The notes under the pieces are model-generated. The model did no database searches, was not told the origin of the DNA, and saw only the letters and a program-made list of their open reading frames with translations. Positions 23,257 to 35,949 of a DNA stretch of 64,000 nt are shown in pieces. Each line of letters starts with the position of its first letter. Positions within the stretch are counted from its first letter, which is position 1. This DNA comes from Datura wrightii (Eukaryota > Streptophyta > Magnoliopsida > Solanales > Solanaceae). The position numbers were made by a program, and so were the translations under genes. The stretch lies in contig JASDFA010000010.1 in the NCBI GenBank assembly GCA_035772735.1, positions 30,443,501-30,507,500 on the forward strand, written 5' to 3'.

Positions 23257-24078
23257 AGAGGCTTGGAGGCCTGACTTAGAACATAGAGATTCCATCCTGG
23301 AACTGGGAGGTGATCAATATGATTCTATTTGGGTTATTGTCGATAGGCCGATGAAATCATCTCACATCCTACCTGTTAGAACTACTTATGTTGCTGAGGA
23401 CTTTGCCAGACTTTGTATTTATGTGATACTTCGCCTTCATGGTGTTCCCTTATCTATTATTTCTGATAGGGGTGCCCAATATACAACAAACTTCTAGAAA
23501 TCTTTCCAGAATGTCTTAGGAACTCAGGTAAGTCTTAGTACAACATTTCATCCTCAAACAGACGAATAGACTGAATGCACCATTCAGACGCTCAAAGATA
23601 TATTGTGTGCTTGTGTTGGATTTTGACGAAAGCTAGGATGATCATGTATCCTTGTTAGCATTTGGCTATAATAATAGCTACCAGGCAAGTATTCAGATGG
23701 CCCCATATGAAGCTTTATGTGGGCAAAAGTGTAGGTCACCAGTGGGTTGGTTCGAGCTCCGTGAGGGAGAACTACTGGGGCGAATTTATTACAATAAGCT
23801 ATTGACAAGGTGAAACTTATCATAGATTGACTTCAAACAACCTAGAGCAGAACAAAGTCCTATACAGATGTTCGTCATCGAGCGTTAGAGTTTGTTGTTG
23901 GTGATTAGGTGTTCCTAAAGGTATCGCCTATGAAGGGCATTATGCATTTCGAAAAGAAAGGCAAGTTAAGCCCTAGGTACGTGGGGCCTTATAGGATCAT
24001 CCACAGGGCAGACAAAGTGGCCTATGAGTTAGAGTTGCTATCGGAGCTAGCAGTAGTCCATTTCGTATTTCATGTTTC
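23257..24078 (+). pseudogene. Integrase core and C-terminal part of element P
   Basis: The integrase resumes after S1. The core reads DSIWVIVDRPMKSSHILPV and GVPLSIISDRGAQYT, which include two of the three DDE acidic positions, then FHPQTDE followed by a stop. The C-terminal module at 23909-24078 reads VFLKVSPMKGIM, GKLSPRYVGPYRI and ends ...FVFHVS, where solo LTR X is inserted. At least three in-frame stops are present. Confidence 0.8.
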
Positions 24079-25095
24079 TATCACGCCCCACCTTGGGAGG
24101 CGTAACTGGCACCTGATGCCACACTGGACTCTGAGCTGACCTGACTGAAGGCACTCCTGGTGTGTGCCAGCAACACATAGCAAGAAAAAATGGCTATATC
24201 TCAGTTATAAACATAGTCTCAGGCCAACAAGGCCGCAGTCTAACCTTGCACAAAAACAGCTAACCCAAAAGGTATAACAATAAACTTATTCTATGCGGAC
24301 CGACAAGACCACCATGCTGTCTAACAGGTATCATGACTAGGCCCTATGTAGTCAACACTCAAATCACATCATCTATAGGCCCCACACGGCCAACAACAAA
24401 AAACTAACTGTAGATTGTAGTCTGCAAGCCTCTAAGAGTGAAATATTGGTCGGGACAGGGCCCTGGCCTACCCAAAAACTACATAACAAAAGATAGGCAA
24501 ACCTTTACTATCTGGCAACTCCGAATGAAAGAAGCTGACCAATCCACTGACTCTGAATAACTGCTATGGAGGTCCCAGAACTTGTCTGTCTAAATCTGCA
24601 GGCAAGTATATAGCGCCATAAGTATGGGCGTCAGTACAATATGTACCGAATATGTAAGGTAATAATAACAACTGGATAGAAGCTAATAAAGAACTGAAAG
24701 TAATCAGCAAAAAGGGATAGAAGCTAACATGTATGCTTTCATAACGATAACCTGCATCTACTAGAAAATTATACAAATGTGAACTTAGGTTGTATGATTA
24801 TACATCCATAAGCTATATCTGGCAAGCAAATATACAAATAAGAACCTAACTTGGCCCCCATAACCCTGGAAGGTGCAAGCAACCAGAGATAACCTACCTA
24901 GGCCCCCATAAGCCCCAACAAGCGTCAATCAGTCTATATACCCCTATTGGTATCCCTAAGGCCCTACAAGTGATTGAAACTGCATCTCAGGAACATCAGG
25001 CCCTAGTGAGGGTCGGCAATGCCATTCTAGCATCGAAGGCGTCCATAGGAGACTTCAACGTGGCCCCGAAGGCTTCACTTTAGTCCTTTAAGACA

Positions 25096-25340
25096 ATTAA
25101 TAACTCCGTAAGCAATTTAGTAGCTCTGTAAGAAATTTAGTAGCTCTATAAGCAATTTAATAGCTCCGTAAACAATTCAGGTTCGTAGCTCCGAAAGTAG
25201 TCTATAGTTTTGTAAATGACAGCACATAGCTCCGTAAGTGCCAGCAACATTGTAGCTCCTTAAGCAGTCTAATAACTCCGTAAGTGTCAACACCATCGTA
25301 GCTCCGTAAGCAGTTTATAATTCCATAAGCAGTTCATACT
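25096..25340. repeat. Short tandem repeats with core TAGCTCCGTAAGCA in solo LTR X
   Basis: About ten diverged copies at 20-30 bp spacing, for example near 25095, 25165, 25207 and 25295, varying TAGCTCCGTAAG / TAACTCCGTAAG / TAGCTCTATAAG. Elsewhere in 24079-26672 no coding sequence was recognised. Confidence 0.8.
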
Positions 25341-26672
25341 ACTAGTAGCCCCTCATCTATTCATGGCGAGAGGAAGTATGAAATACGATCTACCCCAACC
25401 AGGGATACTATGCTACAATCTCAAATCTAGTCACTCAAAAGGCGTACCTAGCCCCATAGGCCTAACACAATCGCTACTCGCCCGTAAAACAATCTATATA
25501 GTTGCCAACAGGCCCATGAGCCTACACCTGACTAGAGGGTCCTGGCAGTGATTAGGACCTTAGTCGGTTTAGATGAAAAAGGACGAGATCTGGGGTAGCC
25601 TAAGCGATACTTTGAAGGTCATGCTGGATAATAGTAGCCCATAGCGAACAACAAGGTCATAGGTGACCATTTATACAAGGTACCCCCCCTCCTTGGGGTA
25701 TCACCTAGTCTATCAGATTTCTAACAACTGCGGTGGTTTCCTGAGCGACCTTTAGAACAAGTAGTAAATCGGCTAAAGCTAACGCTCACTGACAGCAGCC
25801 ATTCATATGGCAAGCTATCGCTTAGTTCATTAGGCAATCCTTGTGACATTGACTCAAAGGTAAGACCACCTTATCAAGATTCTAGCCCTTGAGGCGTCAA
25901 CGTGCGCCAACGTCCTGTGGCGAGCTTTACTATCTATATAGGTGTCAAATAGAAAGTTATATCATGCAGCCACACCCTATGCTATCCAACCTTACCAAGT
26001 AAGGCCCAACAGCTAACTACAAGCTTCTAAGGTCTTGGTATGACAACGAGACATCAGAATCCCTCTAAACTATAAACAAATGAATAGGGAAATCTCTATG
26101 ACGCTCCTAGTGTTTGTCACACTATGTATACTCTTTCCTGACGGGGAATCCTATGATATAACCTCAATTCGTCTCGTTGCAGCTAACCAGAACATATATA
26201 ATCATTATCTATTGGTAGCAGCTAATCACAACATACGTACTTGCAACTTACTTACAAAAGTGTAGGTCGTATCAACTATACAACGAGAATAACTTGCCAA
26301 AGAGGTTAGCCTTAACATACCTCAATTGTCATTTTCTGCTTGCCCAATCCTGTTCCAACCTATAACCGGCAATCCCTCCAAATTGCAGCCCTCACGCTGA
26401 GAGAATGAAGTTGTTCTCAATTTAAATAAACAGCCAATAACAACATCCATAAAGCACAACGACTACGAATTAAAACCTTCCTAATTCGGCCCAAAACTTA
26501 CAAATTTAAGAGAATTTAGAAGGTAGAAATACTTACTTATTGCCTGTAGCTGGTTAGGAATTGATTAGAAGTTATTTCTACAATTTCTACTCGGCGGGAC
26601 TCCGACGAACAGGGCGAATTTCGAAGAAATAACTCCATAGATATGTTCTTCATAAGCCTAGGTATCACTACC

Positions 26673-27712
26673 TGTCACGACCCAAACATGGGCCTGGATT
26701 GAGACATGGGATAAGGAGCCTGGAGAGACTTCAAGTCGACCCATAACATGAACATACATCTAACTCAATCAATAAAAATGAAAGATTTATCATAATAACT
26801 GTAGCGGAAATCTAAAAATAATATAAAACCTGAACATACAACACGAGTCTGAAGCTGAATACAATCTATGTATGAAAAGCCTCTATGTATGATGAGTTGA
26901 TGGGACAAGACCCTAACTAACTCTCTAAGTTTGAAATTAAAAAATACGTCAACATAACTGAATAGAAAGGGGCCCTAGACAGATGAGGACTCACCAACAA
27001 ACGACGTAGTTTCATGTCACTTGAATGATTTATGTTCAAGTATGATTTATAGTAGGAATAGCTTTGAATGAACTTGCCCCTCTTAAAACTCACTATTCAT
27101 AGCTTAAAACGACGTAGTTTAGTCCTTAGGATCATAGGAATTATGAAAAAGCCCTTAGTAAATTCGCAAAGAAAAACAGACTGCCAATCCCACCGAGGGA
27201 CTGGATGAGTCGTTGCCATGGACCATGACTCGTGGTCAGAGTCGTTAAGTACAGTACCAGTTTTCCCTCAAAGGATCCCCACGAGGGAAATAAGTCCTAA
27301 CGATTCGTCACTGGTGACCACAACTCGTGGTTAACTCTCGTTTCCTTCACTACCCAAAACATTGAATCCTTAATCAATTGCTGACCACGACTCACCTAAC
27401 GAATCATAGCATTGACCACGATTCGTGGTGTCCAGTCGTGAGGTACACTCCCGACCTTTCCTTCATCCTTCAACTACCCTTGACCATGGGTGACCTAACG
27501 ACTCGTGGGGCTGACCACGACTCATGGTCACACCCGTGGTCACCCCAACTTGAAATTTCCAGACAAGTCAAAGCTCCTCACCATGAGTCATTTGACGACT
27601 CGTGGTCATCCTGACGGGTCACAGGACGACTCGTTCTGTGACCTGGTGCAGAAAATCCTATTTTCTCCATTTCAACTCCCGGGTCTGATCTTAGGGCCTT
27701 CGGAGTATAACA
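26673..27712 (-). repeat. 3' LTR of element 1, internally deleted
   Basis: Starts TGTCACGACCC and ends GGAGTATAACA, next to the polypurine tract (+ strand ATATCTCCTCCTTGGG, 27713-27728). Only 1040 bp against 2323 bp for its partner: alignment holds to about 26997, then about 57 bp of filler, then resumes near 27055 at the equivalent of about 46380. Confidence 0.9.
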
Positions 27713-27939
27713 ATATCTCCTCCTTGGGAACATTCATCCTCCAATGTTGAAAATCATATAGAGAAGCAGAGAAACGCAATCATCATACTCAAATACTAAT
27801 CATATAAGCTGAAAATTGACGGAATGACTGACTCCGATTTGGACTACATGATTGAACTAAATTCATGAAACATACATGCATACTTATGAAAGAAACTGAG
27901 ATACATGAGATGAACATGAAACTGAATGGTGGTTTAGGA

Positions 27940-28250
27940 TAAAAACTGATACCTCAAGCTGCAACTGATCCGGAAGGGAAAGGATGTGGGTATTTAGCCA
28001 TCATATCTTTCTCAGCTTCCCTCGTAGATCCCTCAACATGCTGATTCCTCCATAAAACCTTAACGAAAGCTACTTCTTTATTTCTTAGCCTTCGAACTTG
28101 ACGATCCAGTATCTCCACCGGAACCTCTTCATAACTAAGGTTGTCCTTCACACCTACACTCTCCACAGGAAAAACTAGAGCTAGATCCCCCAAACACTTC
28201 TTAAGAGCGATACATCAAAAACTGGATGGACTGAAGCTAATTCTGAGGGC
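27940..28250 (-). pseudogene. Chromodomain-like C-terminus of element 1 integrase
   Basis: Reads EVPVEILDRQVRRLRNKEVA, VKVLWRNQHVEGST and YPHPFP, the tail typical of plant chromoviruses that targets integration to particular chromatin. The expected 'EGATWEAE' is EGSTREAE here, so an aromatic residue is replaced by Arg. Confidence 0.8.
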
Positions 28251-28259
28251 AACTCCAAT

Positions 28260-29290
28260 TCATATGCTACCTTGCCAACTCGTTTCACAATCTGGTATGG
28301 GCCAACATAACGGGGAAATAAGTTTCCCTTTCTTTCTGAACCTCATCACTCCCTTCATGGGAGACACCTTCAGAAACACCCAATCATCAACTTCAAACTC
28401 AAGTTCTCTCCTCCTCACATCCGCATAGGATTTTTGGCAACTTTGAGCTCTTTTCAACCTGTCCCGTATGAGCTGAACTTTCTCCTATGGCCTCATGGAC
28501 TGAATCTGGTCCTATCATCGCAGCTTCACTGACTTCAAACCAACCAATAGGCAATCTACATCTCCGCCCATAGAGAGCCTCAAACGGAGCCATCTGAATG
28601 CTGGAATGATAGTTATTATATGCGAACTCAATGAGAGGCAAATGATCATCCCAACTACCCTTGAAGTTAATTACACACGCTCAACATGTCCTCGAGAGTC
28701 TGAATAGTCCGCTCCGCTTAACCATCCATTTATGGATGAAATGCCGTGCTGAGCTTGACCTAAGTACCAAGTCCCTTTTGAAACGATCTCCAAACCTGGG
28801 AGGTGAACTGAGTACCTCTGTCTGATATGATGGACAATGGCACTCCATGCAATCGAACTAAATCTTGAATGTACAACTTAGCATAATACTCCGCTGAATC
28901 GGTAGTTTTGAGCAGTAAGAAATGAGTTGCTTTAGTCAGTCTGTCTATAACAACCCAAATGAAGTCATACTATCGACGAGTGCGGGGCAACCCTGTGATG
29001 AAGTCCATATTGATCTCCTCTCACTTTCAAGTAGGAATACTAATTTCTTAAAGCACACCTCTTGGTCTTTGATGCTCCACTTTCACCTGTTGACAATTCG
29101 AACACTTAGCCACAAATTCAGCAATGTCCTTCTTCATGCCATTCCACCAATAGACTTTTCGTAGGTCACGGTACATCTTGGTGGCACTTGGATGTATGGA
29201 ACTTATGGAACCGCGAGCCTCATGCAATATCCGATCTCTCAAATAATCAACATATGGAACACACAAGTTACCCTGATATCGAAGCACACC
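28260..29290 (-). pseudogene. Integrase of element 1 (broken)
   Basis: From 5' to 3' on the minus strand: HHCC region (29048-29287, HPSATKMYRDL, KCSNCQQVKVEHQRP), a DDE core with frame changes at about 28640-29040, then PLIEFAYNNYHSSIQMAPFE and ALYGRRCRLPIGWFEV (28399-28641), then FLKVSPMKGVMRF (28260-28457). The core is not open in one frame, so it is inactive. The tandem duplication starts inside this gene at 28915. Confidence 0.85.
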
Positions 29291-30692
29291 ACTCCCCTTT
29301 AGAGAAGATCTCTACCTTCTGATTTTGAACGACTTCCTTTAACTTTACCAAAATAGGGTCCTCGTCTTGTCTAGCTTTTACATCAGTCACCAAGGACGAT
29401 TCTGATTTGTTTTGAATGATAACACCGCCACTGGTCGAGTCAACAAAATGAACTCCCAACCTTGCAAGTCGATTCACATCCTTCACCAGCTCCTTCCTCT
29501 CCTCATCTATATGGGACACACTCTCCATAGAGAGTCTACTAAGTGCATCTACTACCACGTTAGCCTTGCCCCGATGGTAAAGGTCACTCATATAATAATC
29601 CTTGAGTAGCTCCAACCACTTTCTTTGGCGGAGATTTAAATCCTTTTGGATAAACACATCTTGTAGACTTTTGTGGTCCATAAACACATCCACATGGACC
29701 CTGTACAATAGTGTCTCCAAATCTTCAAGGCGAATACTACCGCCGCCAATTCGAGATCATGAGTCGGGTAATTCTTTTCATGAACCTTTAGCTATCTGGA
29801 AGCATATGCTGTAACCTTGCCATGTTGCATCAACATATAACCAAGGCCAATCCTCGAAGCATCACAATACACTATAAACCCATCGGTACCCTCGAGTAGT
29901 GTCAACACCGGTGCTTAGGTGAGTTGAGTCTTCAACTCTTGGAAGCTCCTCTCACAAGCCTCCGACCATTGAAATTTCACTTTCTTTTGGGTCAATTTGG
30001 TCAATGGCGCTACAATAGATGAAAAACCCTCAACAAACCTTCGATAGAACCCAGCTAAACCCAAGAAACTCCTGATGTCTAAAGGATTCACCGGTCTAGG
30101 CCAATTCTTCACTGCTTCTATCTTTTGAGCGTCCACCTTTATACCCTCACTCAACACCACATGACCAAAAAATGACACCGAGTTCAACCAAAACTTGCAT
30201 TTACTGATTTTATCATATAATTAGCGATCCTTGAGAGTCTGTAGCACCACTCTCAAATGAGCGGCATGCTCCTTCTCGCTTCGAGAGTATATCAAGATGT
30301 CATCTAAGAACATAATCACGAACATATCTAGGTATGGCTTAAACACCATGTTCATCAAATCCATAAAAGCTGCAGGAGCATTCGTTAGTCCAAAAGACAT
30401 AACTACAAACTCGTAGTGACCATACCGGGTCCTGAAGGCTGCCTTCGGAATGTCACCCTCCTGAACCTTGAATTGTTGATATCCGAATCTAAGGTCTATC
30501 CTCGAAAAACATTTAGCACCCTGAAGCTGGTCAAAAAGATCATTAATCCTGGGTAGTGGATACTTGTTCTTGGTGGTAACCTTGTTCAATTGTCGATAAT
30601 CAATACACATATGAAGCAAACCATCTTTCTTTCAGACAAAGAGAATTGGTCCACCCCATAGGGATTTTCTCGGTCTTATGAAACCCTTGTCG
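28915..30692 (-). repeat. Tandem duplication unit a (1778 bp) in element 1
   Basis: Covers, on the minus strand, the start of RT (DKGFIRP) through RNase H to the integrase HHCC region. The following unit, 30693-32470, matches it at a constant offset of 1778 with about eight differences by eye, all transitions. The junction reads CTTGTCGGTAAGAAATG, with one extra or changed G between the units. Confidence 0.95.
29291..30640 (-). pseudogene. RT-RNase H of element 1, unit a
   Basis: RT at 30221-30619 reads CIDYRQLNKVTTKNKYPLPR, FVVMSFGLTNAPAAFMDL and the catalytic VIMFLDDILIYS with both Asp present. The thumb/connection (29915-30187) reads FLGLAGFYRRFVEGFS. RNase H (29268-29720) reads DHKSLQDVF and KANVVVDALSRLSMESVSH. 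Stops split the three parts, for example TAA after LKDR near 30219. Confidence 0.85.
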
Positions 30693-32470
30693 GTAAGAAA
30701 TGAGTTGCTTTAGTCAGTCTGTCTATAACAACCCAAATGAAGTCATACTATCGACGAGTGCGGGGCAACCCTGTGATGAAGTCCATATTGATCTCCTCTC
30801 ACTTTCAAGTAGGAATACTAATTTCTTAAAGCACACCTCTTGGTCTTTGATGCTCCACTTTCACCTGTTGACAATTCGAACACTTAGCCACAAATTCAGC
30901 AATGTCCTTCTTCATGCCATTCCACCAATAGACTTTTCGTAGGTCACGGTACATCTTGGTGGCACTTGGATGTATGGAACTTATGGAACCGCGAGCCTCA
31001 TGCAATATCCGATCTCTCAAATAATCAACATATGGAACACACAAGTTACCCTGATATCGAAGCACACCACTCCCCTTTAGAGAAGATCTCTACCTTCTGA
31101 TTTTGAACGGCTTCCTTTAACTTTACCAAAATAGGGTCCTCGTCTTGTCTAGCTTTTACATCAGTCACCAAGGACGATTCTGATTTATTTTGAATGATAA
31201 CACCGCCACTGGTCGAGTCAACAAAATGAACTCCCAACCTTGCAAGTCGATTCACATCCTTCACCAGCTCCTTCCTCTCCTCATCTATATGGGACACACT
31301 CTCCATAGAGAGTCTACTAAGTGCATCTACTACCACGTTAGCCTTGCCCCGATGGTAAAGGTCACTCATATAATAATCCTTGAGTAGCTCCAACCACTTT
31401 CTTTGGCGGAGATTTAAATCCTTTTGGATAAACACATCTTGTAGACTTTTGTGGTCCATAAACACATCCACATGGACCCTGTACAATAGTGTCTCCAAAT
31501 CTTCAAGGCGAATACTACCGCCGCCAATTCGAGATCATGAGTCGGGTAATTCTTTTCATGAACCTTTAGCTATCTGGAAGCATATGCTGTAACCTTGCCA
31601 TGCTGCATCAACATATAACCAAGGCCAATCCTCGAAGCATCACAATACACTATAAACCCATCGGTACCCTCGAGTAGTGTCAACACCGGTGCTTAGGTGA
31701 GTCGAGTCTTCAACTCTTGGAAGCTCCTCTCACAAGCCTCCGACCATTGAAATTTCACTTTCTTTTGGGTCAATTTGGTCAATGGCGCTACAATAGATGA
31801 AAAACCCTCAACAAACCTTCGATAGAACCCAGCTAAACCCAAGAAACTCCTGATGTCTAAAGGATTCACCGGTCTAGGCCAATTCTTCACTGCTTCTATC
31901 TTTTGAGCGTCCACCTTTATACCCTCACTCGACACCACATGACCAAAAAATGACACCGAGTTCAACCAAAACTTGCATTTACTGATTTTATCATATAATT
32001 AGCGATCCTTGAGAGTCTGTAGCACCACTCTCAAATGAGCGGCATGCTCCTTCTCGCTTCGAGAGTATATCAAGATGTCATCTAAGAACATAATCACGAA
32101 CATATCTAGGTATGGCTTAAACACCATGTTCATCAAATCCATAAAAGCTGCAAGAGCATTCGTTAGTCCAAAAGACATAACTACAAACTCGTAGTGACCA
32201 TACCGGGTCCTGAAGGCTGCCTTCGAAATGTCACCCTCCTGAACCTTGAATTGTTGATATCCGGATCTAAGGTCTATCCTCGAAAAACATTTAGCACCCT
32301 GAAGCTGGTCAAAAAGATCATTAATCCTGGGTAGTGGATACTTGTTCTTGGTGGTAACCTTGTTCAATTGTCGATAATCAATACACATATGAAGCAAACC
32401 ATCTTTCTTTCAGACAAAGAGAATTGGTCCACCCCATAGGGATTTTCTCGGTCTTATGAAACCCTTGTCT
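30693..32470 (-). repeat. Tandem duplication unit b (1778 bp) with second RT-RNase H-integrase N-terminus
   Basis: Second copy: RT 31999-32397, connection 31693-31965, RNase H 31046-31498, HHCC 30826-31065. It shares the same stops as unit a, so the element was already broken before duplication. Amino-acid changes against unit a include VVSSEG for VVLSEG, RSGY for RFGY and NALA for NAPA. Confidence 0.95.
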
Positions 32471-33100
32471 AGAAGGTCCTTAATTGCTCCTTCAATTCCT
32501 TTAGCTCGGTTGGAGCCATTCTATAAGGAGGAATAGATATAGGTTGCGTCTCGGAAAGAAGGTCAATACCAAAATCAATCTTTCGTTTGGGAGGGATTCC
32601 CGGTAGATCATCTGGAAGACTTCTAGATACTCACATGCTACTGGGACTACTGGATAGTCAGGGTATCGGATGTAGCATCCTTAACCCTAACTAGATGGTA
32701 CACGCAACCCTTAGAGATTATCTTTCTGCCTTAAGGTAAGAAATGAAGTGACATACAGGTACAGCTGAACTACCCTTCCACTCTAAGACTGGCTCACCTG
32801 GAAATCTGAAATCTACTGCTCGGGTTCTACAATTCACTAAGGCATAACATGAAAATAGCCAATCCATGCCGAGAATAACATTAAAATAGGTCATGGCTAA
32901 CTCTACTAGATCTGCTGAGGTGATTTTCTGAAGGACTATGACCGGGCAATCTCTGTACACCCGTCTAGCTATAATTGATTCACCGAATACAGTAGAGACT
33001 GAGAAGGGTTCTGATAAAATTTCAGGACTGAATCCAAAACTACTAGCATGTAGGGCGTCACAATGAACAGAGTAGCCCATGGATCTAACAAAGCATAAAC
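32471..33100 (-). pseudogene. Protease and RT leader of element 1 (broken)
   Basis: 32718-33080 reads ARRVYRDCPVIVLQKITSAD, VILGMDWLFSCYALVNCR and EWKGSSAVPVCHFISYLKA. The protease start is damaged: the VDVHALLDPGATxSFV segment expected at about 33080-33110 is broken by a frameshift. 32471-32520 holds the RT leader (APTELKELKEQL). Confidence 0.8.
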
Positions 33101-33456
33101 ATCAAGGTGGAAAACTCGTAACATACTAGTGACTACATCCGGGGAGACCTCCTGCTCCTGGCGAGATGCTAGGGCATAGAATCTATTTTGGCGTGGTTTG
33201 CCACCCGCACTAGTAGATGCGCCCTGCTGAGATGGGCGTGCTGGCAGAGTTGCTGAACTAGAAACTGGGCCTCAGTCCCTATCATGGCCCTGTCTAGCTG
33301 CTGGGCATACTCTAAGCATGTGTCTGGACTTTCCACACCCGAAACAAGCACCTGTACCCGCCAAACACTGACCCATGTTTCTCCGGCCACACCGGTCGCA
33401 AACTGGAATACTGGAATCTGCGGGCCTACTGCTTTGACCCCTAGAGCCTGATGCTT
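33101..33456 (-). pseudogene. gag 3' part of element 1 (nucleocapsid)
   Basis: 33272-33456 reads CDRCGRRNMGQCLAG, then the zinc knuckle CFGCGKSRHMLRVC, an intact CX2CX4HX4C box. Interrupted at 33456 by element 2; gag continues at 43591. Confidence 0.85.
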
Positions 33457-35949
33457 TGTCATGACCCAAACGGAGGCCTAGATCGTAGACACGGAATAAG
33501 GGACCCCGAGAGACCCCAAGTCAATCCATGGAACAAGCATACATTTAATTCATCAGTAAACTGAAGATTTAACAATATAAACTTAGAGGAAGTCTAACTC
33601 AACATAACATCAAAATAAGCATCCGAAGTTGAATACATATATGAGTCTGAAAAGCCTCTAATTTGGATGAGTTGATGGGACAAGACCCCAACTAACTCAA
33701 CAATACTGAAACAGGAAATACACAAGGAAACTGAAAGTCTAGCCCTCAAAGGATGAGGACTCACCAACCAAGTAGGTGCTAACTTTGACAACCGACTACG
33801 AGCGGGGCTAAGCCTGAGAGCTGGGTCCTGTATCATGAAATGATACAGCATAGAAAGTATGCGGTCAGTACGTGGAATGTACCGAGTATAGTAAAACTGC
33901 TTAATTGAAGGTAAATCATTTAAAATGATTCATATCATATATCATACCATATCATATCATAAGCTTTCAAATATGAGAGGAAAGACTGCATGCATTCATT
34001 CTGAAATCGTAATCTTTTCATAATATGACCATGCATTGCTTTATAACATCATAACTGACTCGAATAACTCAAAGATGAAATATGATAATTATAAAAAAGC
34101 TGAACAATGAGTCAAACCTTGCTTTTAGAATATGCATGTGTAAAAACAATAACCACGAGTAATGAATATGCAAATTGGAATCATATAGACAATGGGAGAC
34201 TAGTCATTTAACCGACATATCATGATAGAGCTTACGTGGTCCCAACTATCACACTCAAGTAAGCAAAGCTGTCCAAAACCTTGCCAGAGCTAAGGATGCT
34301 ACCATGATATCGATATCAAGCTCATGGTCCATTAGGGCCAGGGATAACTCACAAGGGAGGTCCCAATAACATAATAGTATCAACCTACGTTGGCGCGTAG
34401 TTCTGGGGCATAGGGTGATCGACCCTTAGCCCGCTCGGTGCTAGACTCTTCTCCCAAAACATGAAATGCTCTACATCATATATAACGAATCTCCACATCG
34501 TTTATTGATGAATCTCAACAATGGAATCATGCATAAACTCAACATCGTATGAATCGAAGCTCAACATTGTCATTTCAAATAGCTCAATAATGAAATCATG
34601 CATAGAACCGACATCGTATGAAAATGAAGCTCAATAATACATAAATCTCAATTATGAATTCATACATATGAAAAGCTTTATTTTGGAACATACCACAAGC
34701 TCAAATATAAGGGGTAGCATCTACTCCAAAATCATGTGGTAAGCTTACTTTAGAGATACTACCTCATCATACTTGATATAAGGGCCTTGCCCAAAACTTA
34801 ATTTGAAAACAATATTATAATCATGGGTAGCTTTAGAAACATGCTTTTCATCATCAAATCTCATCATCATCATACATTCATCACCATTCTCTTCTTTCAA
34901 GAACTTATCTTCCATGGGCATTAAATCTCCTAATTTAGAAAACACAATTTTGATTGAAAACAATTTAAAATCGGCTCAAGCTTCACAATTCATTAATAGA
35001 AACATAATCTAATCGTACCCATGTATAGAAATTGAAGAATTATGCAATTGGGTAAAACCCCCATAATTTGATCATAGGAATTTCTCACACTTAGCTAGAG
35101 ATTTGGGCATGGGTGAGGAAGGAAACACCCACTCATAACCCTACATACCTAGAAGGGATAGATTCCACCACTTCTCTAACTGCTCAAGAGGAAATTGGAC
35201 GGAAACCTTGAAATCTAGCCTTGAATCACTTCTTCAACCTCTTAAGTTTGCATGCATGGAAAGAAATAACTTAGAATATGTTTTCCCCTCCTTAAACCCA
35301 TTGAAACGAGCCTTTAACGACGTAGTATAGACCCTAGAACTTAGGAATAACGGAAATACCCTTACTAAAATCGCAGAAAAACTGCTCACTGGACCAAACA
35401 ACGGATGACCCTACGGGTCATTGGAGGATACCACGACCCGTGGTGTCTACTCGTGCTTTGCACTGTCCAGGCAAGGCATCGGCTCACACAACGACCTAAA
35501 CAACGAGTCGTCCAATCACCTATTTTTCCCTTCATCAACCTAGGCACTTTCTCCAATGATGAGCCTTACCACGACTTGTTACTAGAACCCACGAGTCGTG
35601 TTCTTATTCCATCACATACACTGACCACCTCACTAAGCTAACAACGACTGCTCACCATGATCCGTGGTACCTCACGACGGGTCATTGGGTGGCCCGTGGC
35701 ATCCCTGAACCTCAAGTCTAACACTCACCACGGTTCCATTAGAGGACTCGTTGTACCCTACAATGAGTCATTGGACCGGTCGTTGTCTGCACTGACCCAC
35801 AACCAGACACCTTTCACGACTCATTCCCATGGGTCATTGGTTGATCCCATGATCCGTGGAACCTCTCGTTTTGCAACAATTTTCCCCAGTTTCAGCAATT
35901 TCAATTTTTAAACTCCCGGGTCTAATCTTAGGCACTCCATGGTATTACA
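33457..35949 (-). repeat. 3' LTR of element 2
   Basis: 2493 bp, + strand TGTCATGACCC to GGTATTACA, adjoining the polypurine tract. The U3 part at 35390-35900 carries repeated CCACGACTCGTGG-like palindromes. The central part is AT-rich with no genes. Confidence 0.95.

Noticed and set aside
25096..25340. CRISPR-like array
   Set aside because: Repeats are too short and diverged, spacers are irregular, and the sequence is plant nuclear DNA.
28915..32470. Two independent retrotransposon insertions instead of a tandem duplication
   Set aside because: The units share identical internal break points and no LTR, primer site or target duplication lies between them.
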